The translations under genes and the position numbers were made by a program. Source: Luteimonas salinisoli (GTDB taxonomy: Bacteria > Pseudomonadota > Gammaproteobacteria > Xanthomonadales > Xanthomonadaceae). From it: a DNA stretch of 64,000 nt. Below the pieces are notes generated by a model. The model searched no databases. It was not told where the DNA came from and was given only the letters and a program-made list of their open reading frames with translations. Below, in pieces: positions 61,397 to 64,000 of this stretch (position 1 is the first letter of the stretch; each line of letters starts with the position of its first letter). The stretch spans positions 24,877-88,876 of the forward strand of contig NZ_JACCKA010000086.1 of NCBI RefSeq assembly GCF_013425525.1. Reading direction: 5' to 3'.

Positions 61397-62089
61397 ATGC
61401 TGGCGGCCTGGTGGCTCGCCCTGGCCGGGCTCCCCGTATTCACCCAGCCGGTCCCCCGGATCGAGGCGCCGCACCTGTCGGCGGCCCTGGCCGTGGCCGC
61501 GCGGCGGATCTCGCTGCGCGCGCCCTGCTATGCGCTGGTATGCCCGGATGCCGAATGGACCGGTCGCAGGCCGCGGGCACTGCCGCCGCCGACTGCGCCC
61601 GGCGCGCGCCAGCATCTCCCGGTGCCGCAGCCGCGCGCCGCGCGCTGGCTGAACCGACGCTTGATCGGACTGTACGCGCCGGCCAGCGCTCGCGACCGCG
61701 TCCTGGCCTATGCCCGGAACTGGCGCGTCGATACCAGCTACCGGCTGGACGCGATCCGCGAGCGCGACACCCAGCTGCGGATCGAGGTCGGCACCGGCTA
61801 CCGCATCCAGCCCTATGTCGACAACGGCACCGCAGTGCCGGGCCCGGTGGCGCGCGGCGGGCTGACCGTGTCGCGGCAGTTCGGTCACCATGCGCGCCTC
61901 AAGCAGCGCCTGCTGGTCGAGACCGGCCGCGAGAACGCCTACCTGCGCCAGTCGATCGGCCTGGACTGGCAGCTGCGCCCGCACCTGGTGCTGCACTCGA
62001 GCATCGAGATGTGGCACGACACCGCCGCCGACGGCGGCGACGGCCTGACCCGCCGCTCGGGCGCGCTGCGCCTGCGCTATGCGTTCTGA
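61397..62089 (+). CDS. Predicted exported beta-rich protein (DUF481-like)
   Basis: A 230-residue protein beginning with a hydrophobic segment (MLAAWWLALAGLPVFTQPVP) and ending with alternating aromatic strands (LRIEVGTGYRIQPYVDNGTA, LLVETGRENAYLRQSIGLDW, ending in LRYAF). The C-terminal aromatic residue fits an outer-membrane beta-barrel. The strand pattern resembles the DUF481 protein just downstream, suggesting a diverged duplicate. AGGA lies eight bases before ATG 61397. Confidence 0.6.
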   Translation: MLAAWWLALAGLPVFTQPVPRIEAPHLSAALAVAARRISLRAPCYALVCPDAEWTGRRPRALPPPTAPGARQHLPVPQPRAARWLNRRLIGLYAPASARDRVLAYARNWRVDTSYRLDAIRERDTQLRIEVGTGYRIQPYVDNGTAVPGPVARGGLTVSRQFGHHARLKQRLLVETGRENAYLRQSIGLDWQLRPHLVLHSSIEMWHDTAADGGDGLTRRSGALRLRYAF

Positions 62090-62147
62090 CCCCGGGCCGT
62101 CGCCCGCCGGCCCATCTCCCCGCTTCGTGCATCCACAGGACCCCTGC

Positions 62148-62945
62148 ATGACCGATTCCCGCCGCCTGCCGCTCCTGCTCGCCGCCGCCCTGGCGCTGTC
62201 CGCGGCGCCTGCCGCAGCGCGCGCGCAGACCTCTCCGCCGCTGGGCGACGAACCGATCTGGAACCTCACCGGCGAGCTCGGCTTCGCCATGAGTCGCGGC
62301 AACCGGCGCTCGGAGAACCTCAACACGCGGCTGCTGTTCTCGCAGGAGGACGTGCGCAGCAAGCACCAGCTCACCCTGTCGGCGCTGCGCGCCAAGGCCG
62401 ATATCACCAGCGACTTCGATGGCGACGGCGTGGCCGAGACCCGCTACACCACCAGCGCCAACCGCTACCAGGTCGCCGGCACCACCGCGATCAAGGTCAA
62501 CGAGATGCACAACTGGTTCGGCGCGGCGCGCTACGAGCGCGACGACTTCTCGCTCTACGACTACCAGGGCACGTTCTCGTTCGGCTACGGCCACCATTTC
62601 ATCCGCAACGAAGACACCCGCCTGCTGACCGAGATCGGCCCCGGCTACCGCCGCGCCCGGCGCATGAGCAGCGGCGAGATCCAGAGCGACTTCATCGTCC
62701 GCGGCCTGCTCGAGTTCCGCCACCGCCTGACCGAGAACAGCGAGTTCACCAACTCGCTGCTGGTGGAGTCCGGTCAGGACAACACCTTCGCCCAGAACGA
62801 TCTCGGCGTGTCGGTGTCGATGAACGAATCGCTGGCGCTGAAGGCGGCGCTGCAGGCGCGCCACAACTCCGACGTCGACCAGGAGGCCGGGGTGAAGAAG
62901 ACCGACACCCTGACCACGATCAACCTGGTCTACACCTTCAAGTAG
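62148..62945 (+). CDS. DUF481 salt-induced outer-membrane protein (YdiY-like)
   Basis: A 265-residue protein with a signal peptide ([20 protein letters not shown]) and the DUF481 beta-barrel pattern: [20 protein letters not shown] near the start, [20 protein letters not shown] in the middle and the C-terminal LVYTFK. It is predicted to be an outer-membrane protein related to YdiY. The function is unknown. Its 3' end overlaps hemC convergently by 8 nt. Confidence 0.85.
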   Translation: MTDSRRLPLLLAAALALSAAPAAARAQTSPPLGDEPIWNLTGELGFAMSRGNRRSENLNTRLLFSQEDVRSKHQLTLSALRAKADITSDFDGDGVAETRYTTSANRYQVAGTTAIKVNEMHNWFGAARYERDDFSLYDYQGTFSFGYGHHFIRNEDTRLLTEIGPGYRRARRMSSGEIQSDFIVRGLLEFRHRLTENSEFTNSLLVESGQDNTFAQNDLGVSVSMNESLALKAALQARHNSDVDQEAGVKKTDTLTTINLVYTFK

Positions 62946-63861
62946 CGCCCGCCGCCGCCAGCAGGCGGCCGGCACCGGCGGCCAGCAGCGCCGCCGCGAG
63001 CTCGGCACCGAGCCGCTCGCGCTCGGCAGCCGGGGCGCTGGCAGCGGCGCGCACCAGCTCGCCGTCGGCGGCCGAGCCCACCAGCCCCTCCAGGGCGATG
63101 GCGTCGCCGCGCAGGCGCGCCAGCGCCGCCACCGGCACGTGGCAGCTGCCGTGCAGGGCGCGGTTCATGGCGCGCTCGGCCTCCACGCACAAGCGGGTAG
63201 AAGCGTGGTCCAGCGTCTCCAGCAGCACCCGGATGGCGCCGGCGTCGTCGCGGCACTCGACCGCGATCGCGCCCTGCGCCGGCGCCGGCAGCCAGGCGGG
63301 CGCGTCCAGGCGCATGCGGATCCGCGCTTCCAGGCCGAGCCGCTGCAGGCCGGCGCAGGCGAGCACGATGGCGTCGTAGTCGCCGGCGTCGAGCTTGGCG
63401 AGGCGGGTGTTGACGTTGCCACGCAGGTCCAGCACCCGCAGGTCCGGCCGCAGCGCGCGCAGCTGCGCGTGGCGGCGCAGCGAGGAGGTGCCGACCCGGG
63501 CGCCCTGCGGCAATTCGGCCGGCGCGGCGTGGGCGTTGCTGACGAAGGCGTCGGCATGATCGGCGCGTTCGAGGATCGCCGGCAGCGCGAAACCGGGCTC
63601 CAGCTCCATCGGCACGTCCTTGAGCGAATGCACCGCGCAGTCGGCCTCGCCGCGCTGCATCGCCAGCTCCAACTCCTTCAGAAACAGCCCCTTGCCGCCG
63701 ATCGCCGCCAGCGAGCGGTCCAGCACCTCGTCGCCGCGGGTGCTCATCGGCACCAGGGCGACCTCCAGCCCGGGATGGGCCGCGCGCAGTCGCGCGGCGA
63801 CGTGTTCGCTCTGCCACAGGGCGAGCGGGCTCTTGCGGGTGGCGATGCGCAGCAGGCTCAT
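62938..63861 (-). CDS. hemC: Hydroxymethylbilane synthase (porphobilinogen deaminase)
   Basis: A 307-residue cytosolic enzyme that polymerises four porphobilinogen units in tetrapyrrole synthesis. The dipyrromethane cofactor is attached to C240 in [11 protein letters not shown]. The catalytic Asp is D82 in HSLKDVP, and the opening [19 protein letters not shown] is universal. It is transcribed toward the DUF481 gene, with their stop regions overlapping. Confidence 0.97.
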   Translation of the reverse strand: MSLLRIATRKSPLALWQSEHVAARLRAAHPGLEVALVPMSTRGDEVLDRSLAAIGGKGLFLKELELAMQRGEADCAVHSLKDVPMELEPGFALPAILERADHADAFVSNAHAAPAELPQGARVGTSSLRRHAQLRALRPDLRVLDLRGNVNTRLAKLDAGDYDAIVLACAGLQRLGLEARIRMRLDAPAWLPAPAQGAIAVECRDDAGAIRVLLETLDHASTRLCVEAERAMNRALHGSCHVPVAALARLRGDAIALEGLVGSAADGELVRAAASAPAAERERLGAELAAALLAAGAGRLLAAAGAT

Positions 63862-64000
63862 GCGGGCATTATCGCCGCTGCGGGTGATGGGGAGCGAAAG
63901 CGCGATGGGCGAAGCGGGGGCGAGCCGTGCGGTGGGGGCGTGCGCGGGACGGCCGGGCGGGGCGCTTTCGAGTCGCTCCCCGATACTCGCTTGGTCGAAA

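Noticed and set aside
1..64000. CRISPR array, tRNA or rRNA genes, complete insertion sequences or an integron integrase
   Set aside because: No regularly spaced direct repeats, no cloverleaf with tRNA-type T-loop, no rRNA-like sequence, no transposase and no tyrosine recombinase other than XerC were seen.

Overview
The window looks like a chromosomal segment of a high-GC gammaproteobacterium of the Xanthomonadaceae/Lysobacteraceae type (Lysobacter, Luteimonas or a relative). The evidence is the very GC-rich coding sequence, the conserved blocks ybaN-lptM-dapF-DUF484-xerC and hslV-hslU, the Xanthomonadaceae-specific XAC0095-like gene, and an interspersed hairpin repeat built on GTAGGAGC...CATG...CGAAAGCC. 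No rRNA, tRNA or CRISPR array was seen.

Layout. 0-15 kb: two acyltransferase-3 membrane proteins, a LytTR regulator, small accessory proteins, an 862-residue protein of unknown function, a secreted serine beta-lactamase-like hydrolase, a RelE/ParE-type toxin-antitoxin pair, and a carboxymuconolactone decarboxylase-like gene divergent from an AraC regulator. 15.1-25.0 kb: a defence island on the plus strand, hsdR, hsdS, an 817-aa membrane-segment plus nuclease-like gene, hsdM and a DUF262-DUF1524 (GmrSD-like) gene, all overlapping or 1 nt apart. It abuts a decayed hipBA locus and a nucleotidyltransferase/HEPN/ribbon-helix-helix operon (to 26.8 kb). 27-31.6 kb: a MASE1-PAS-GGDEF cyclase, a C4-type antisense RNA-like leader in front of an XAC0095-family gene, and a PemK/MazF toxin with a non-classical partner.

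31.6-39.9 kb: mostly small minus-strand genes, several broken, with integron attC-like sites after some of them and a fragment of an aadA adenylyltransferase. This is best read as an eroded gene-cassette region. A further attC-like site lies at 11.9 kb.

39.9-64 kb: largely conserved chromosome. It holds hslUV, xerC, DUF484, dapF, lptM-like, ybaN, two secreted S9 prolyl oligopeptidases, a patatin/WYL pair, a TonB-like protein, a lipoprotein, a molybdoenzyme operon resembling soeABC (cytoplasmic sulfite dehydrogenase) that encloses an SLC13/TrkA-C transporter, two DUF481-type outer-membrane proteins and hemC.

How the parts work together. The restriction island probably acts as one transcription unit that combines type I restriction-modification, a putative membrane-associated nuclease and a modification-dependent nuclease. 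The soe-like operon could oxidise cytoplasmic sulfite, pass electrons to quinone through a DmsC-type anchor and export the sulfate. Assignments come from reading motifs by eye; no database search was run.
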